From Pseudomonas putida (GTDB lineage: Bacteria; Pseudomonadota; Gammaproteobacteria; Pseudomonadales; Pseudomonadaceae), in assembly GCF_028682455.1 (NCBI RefSeq), contig NZ_JANHLD010000002.1, positions 310,001 to 374,000 on the forward strand: a stretch of DNA of 64,000 bases, written 5' to 3'. The translations under genes were made by a program, and so were the position numbers. The notes beneath the pieces are model-generated. The model was not told where the DNA came from, ran no database searches, and worked only from the letters and a program-made list of their open reading frames with translations. Below, piece by piece: positions 62,962-64,000 of this stretch (position 1 is the stretch's first letter; each line of letters opens with the position of its first letter).

Positions 62962-63029
62962 TAAGCCTGTACAAGGTCGCACTTCGCCAGACCGGGAAAC
63001 CGGGCCTGTGGTGCTTCGAGGAGTCGACC

Positions 63030-63563
63030 TTGGTTAACACAGTATTGGTAGTCGATGACGAACAGACCCTTGCGGGCAATATCCAGGCGTACCTGGATTC
63101 GCAAGGCCTGAACGTCCATGTTGCCTACGACGGGGAAACGGCCATCGGCGAAGCCGAACGCACCCAACCCGACGTGATAGTGCTCGATTATCGCTTGCCC
63201 GACATGGAGGGGTTTCAGGTACTGGAGACTGTGCGCCAACGCAGGGACTGTCATTTCGTGCTGATCACCGCCCATCCGACCGCCGAGGTCCGTGAGCGTG
63301 CCACCCAGCTGGGCGTCAGTCATATCCTGTTCAAGCCTTTTCCCCTTTCGGAACTGGCCCGCGCAGTCTTCGACCTGATGGGCATCAAGCGCGAAGAGAA
63401 GGGCACCGGCAACACGGACACAGGATTCGTCGAACGACGCCAGAGCAGGAGTGAAAGTTTCCCCCTGCAGTTGTTCGATGGTAGTTGGGTGCTGGCAGAC
63501 CGCCGCCGTAACGGCGCAAGGCCTCCAGGACCGGACGAGGACCAACTGCTCACCGGGGAGTAA
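63030..63563 (+). CDS. Receiver-only response regulator
   Basis: A 177-aa protein with one receiver domain (residues 1-118). The acidic pair is in VVDDEQ, the phospho-acceptor Asp 53 in VIVLDYRLPD, Thr 80 in LITAHP, and Lys 102 in ILFKPFPLSE. The remaining 59 residues are polar with no DNA-binding motif. It begins with TTG after a strong GAGGAG. It is placed between the mnxG operon and gspE and has its own sigma-54 promoter candidate. It may relay phosphate to an NtrC-type activator or regulate assembly of the secretion system. Confidence 0.9.
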   Translation: MVNTVLVVDDEQTLAGNIQAYLDSQGLNVHVAYDGETAIGEAERTQPDVIVLDYRLPDMEGFQVLETVRQRRDCHFVLITAHPTAEVRERATQLGVSHILFKPFPLSELARAVFDLMGIKREEKGTGNTDTGFVERRQSRSESFPLQLFDGSWVLADRRRNGARPPGPDEDQLLTGE

Positions 63564-63616
63564 CGCGCGAGCAAACCTGAACATGGCTTGCCGCGCCCCG
63601 CGCTGGAGAGCAAGCC

Positions 63617-64000
63617 ATGGAAACCTTGTCGCTCGCCGTTGTCCCCGCCCAGGCTACGCTGCCTGCGCCCCTGGGTCGCGAGTTGCTTGCCCAGGCCCGT
63701 GCCACCGCCGAGCAGAGTGCCGAACGCCTGATCGACACCCTGCAACGCTTGAGCGGCCTTGCCCCCGCCGATTTTGTCGCAGCCCTCGGCACCACCCTGC
63801 ATTACCCGGTACTCGACGGCCAGGCACTGTTCGCCGCCACGCCGTTGTTCGACCGGGTCAGCCTGGCCCAGTGCCTGAAGCGCGAATTCATTTTCCTCGA
63901 ACACGACGGCCAGGCGCTGGGCGTGTTCGCCGACCCCTTCGACACCGCCCGTCTTGCCTGGATCGATGAATGCCTGCAGGGCGCACCGCTGTACCTGGTG
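63617..64000 (+). CDS. gspE: Type II secretion ATPase GspE, N-terminal part (window edge)
   Basis: 128 residues are visible from the ATG at 63617 to the window end, with no stop. The pattern LSGLAPADFVAALGTTLHYP, then LKREFIFLEHDGQALGVFAD and PFDTARLAWIDEC, is the N-terminal domain of GspE/PilB ATPases; the Walker motifs lie beyond the edge. A GGAGAG ribosome site precedes it. It follows the response regulator by 53 bp. Together with gspF and gspG at 48.8-50.5 kb it shows that a gsp set surrounds the mnxG operon. Confidence 0.85.
   Translation, partial: METLSLAVVPAQATLPAPLGRELLAQARATAEQSAERLIDTLQRLSGLAPADFVAALGTTLHYPVLDGQALFAATPLFDRVSLAQCLKREFIFLEHDGQALGVFADPFDTARLAWIDECLQGAPLYLV

Noticed and set aside
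1..64000. CRISPR arrays, insertion sequences and toxin-antitoxin pairs
   Set aside because: No regularly spaced repeats, transposase-like proteins or paired small toxin/antitoxin genes were found when reading both strands.

Overview
The window is a high-GC (roughly 63 percent by eye) Gram-negative chromosome segment that fits Pseudomonas, most likely the P. putida group. Supporting signs are the napEDABC order, the REP elements with a GAGCGGGCTTGCCCCGCGA-type core, the codon use, a tRNA-Gln with encoded CCA, and a giant MnxG-type multicopper oxidase like that of manganese-oxidising P. putida. No phage, insertion sequence, integrase or CRISPR array was seen.

1-19 kb: an acyl-CoA catabolic island. 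A LAL/MalT-type LuxR regulator faces an enoyl-CoA hydratase and two tandem-duplicated CoA ligases. Next come an acyl-CoA dehydrogenase with an SCP-x/lipid-transfer-type thiolase, a DUF1302/DUF1329 outer-envelope pair, and an aldehyde dehydrogenase, Zn alcohol dehydrogenase and two unlike acyl-CoA dehydrogenases. The left edge holds a second thiolase and a 31-codon remnant of its partner dehydrogenase. Together these predict alcohol to aldehyde to acid to CoA thioester to beta-oxidation of a hydrophobic, probably branched or terpenoid/steroid-like substrate that I cannot name. Four copies of a 23-bp dyad operator precede the transcription units; three of them sit 66-76 bp before a start codon.

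19-27.8 kb: napEDABC periplasmic nitrate reductase (minus strand), tRNA-Gln(TTG), rlhA, a RidA-family gene with a LysR regulator, and a small acidic protein. 28-40.7 kb: an AaeB/X/A-like efflux set, a 49-aa exported peptide, a lone carotene-hydroxylase-like gene, a serine dehydratase with an AraC regulator, a BASS transporter with a class II aldolase and a divergent AraC regulator, an HD-domain protein, a DyP peroxidase and kup.

40.9-47.3 kb: a tight seven-gene operon (MDR oxidoreductase, TauD/TfdA dioxygenase, BKACE enzyme, MFS importer, DsbA/FrnE-like protein, Rieske protein, YeiH exporter). Its substrate is unknown; a sulfonate is one hypothesis. 47.3-48.8 kb: two TenA paralogues behind a TPP riboswitch.

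48.8-64 kb: a manganese-oxidation and secretion locus. It holds gspF and gspG (minus strand), a lytic transglycosylase, the 1957-aa mnxG with five co-directional partners (beta-propeller, two SCO proteins, a cytochrome c-binding-protein fusion, a SurA-N-like protein), a receiver-only response regulator and the start of gspE. Three sigma-54 promoter matches sit in front of the plus-strand units, and two of them have related GC-rich dyads upstream, so NtrC-type control of the whole locus is likely.
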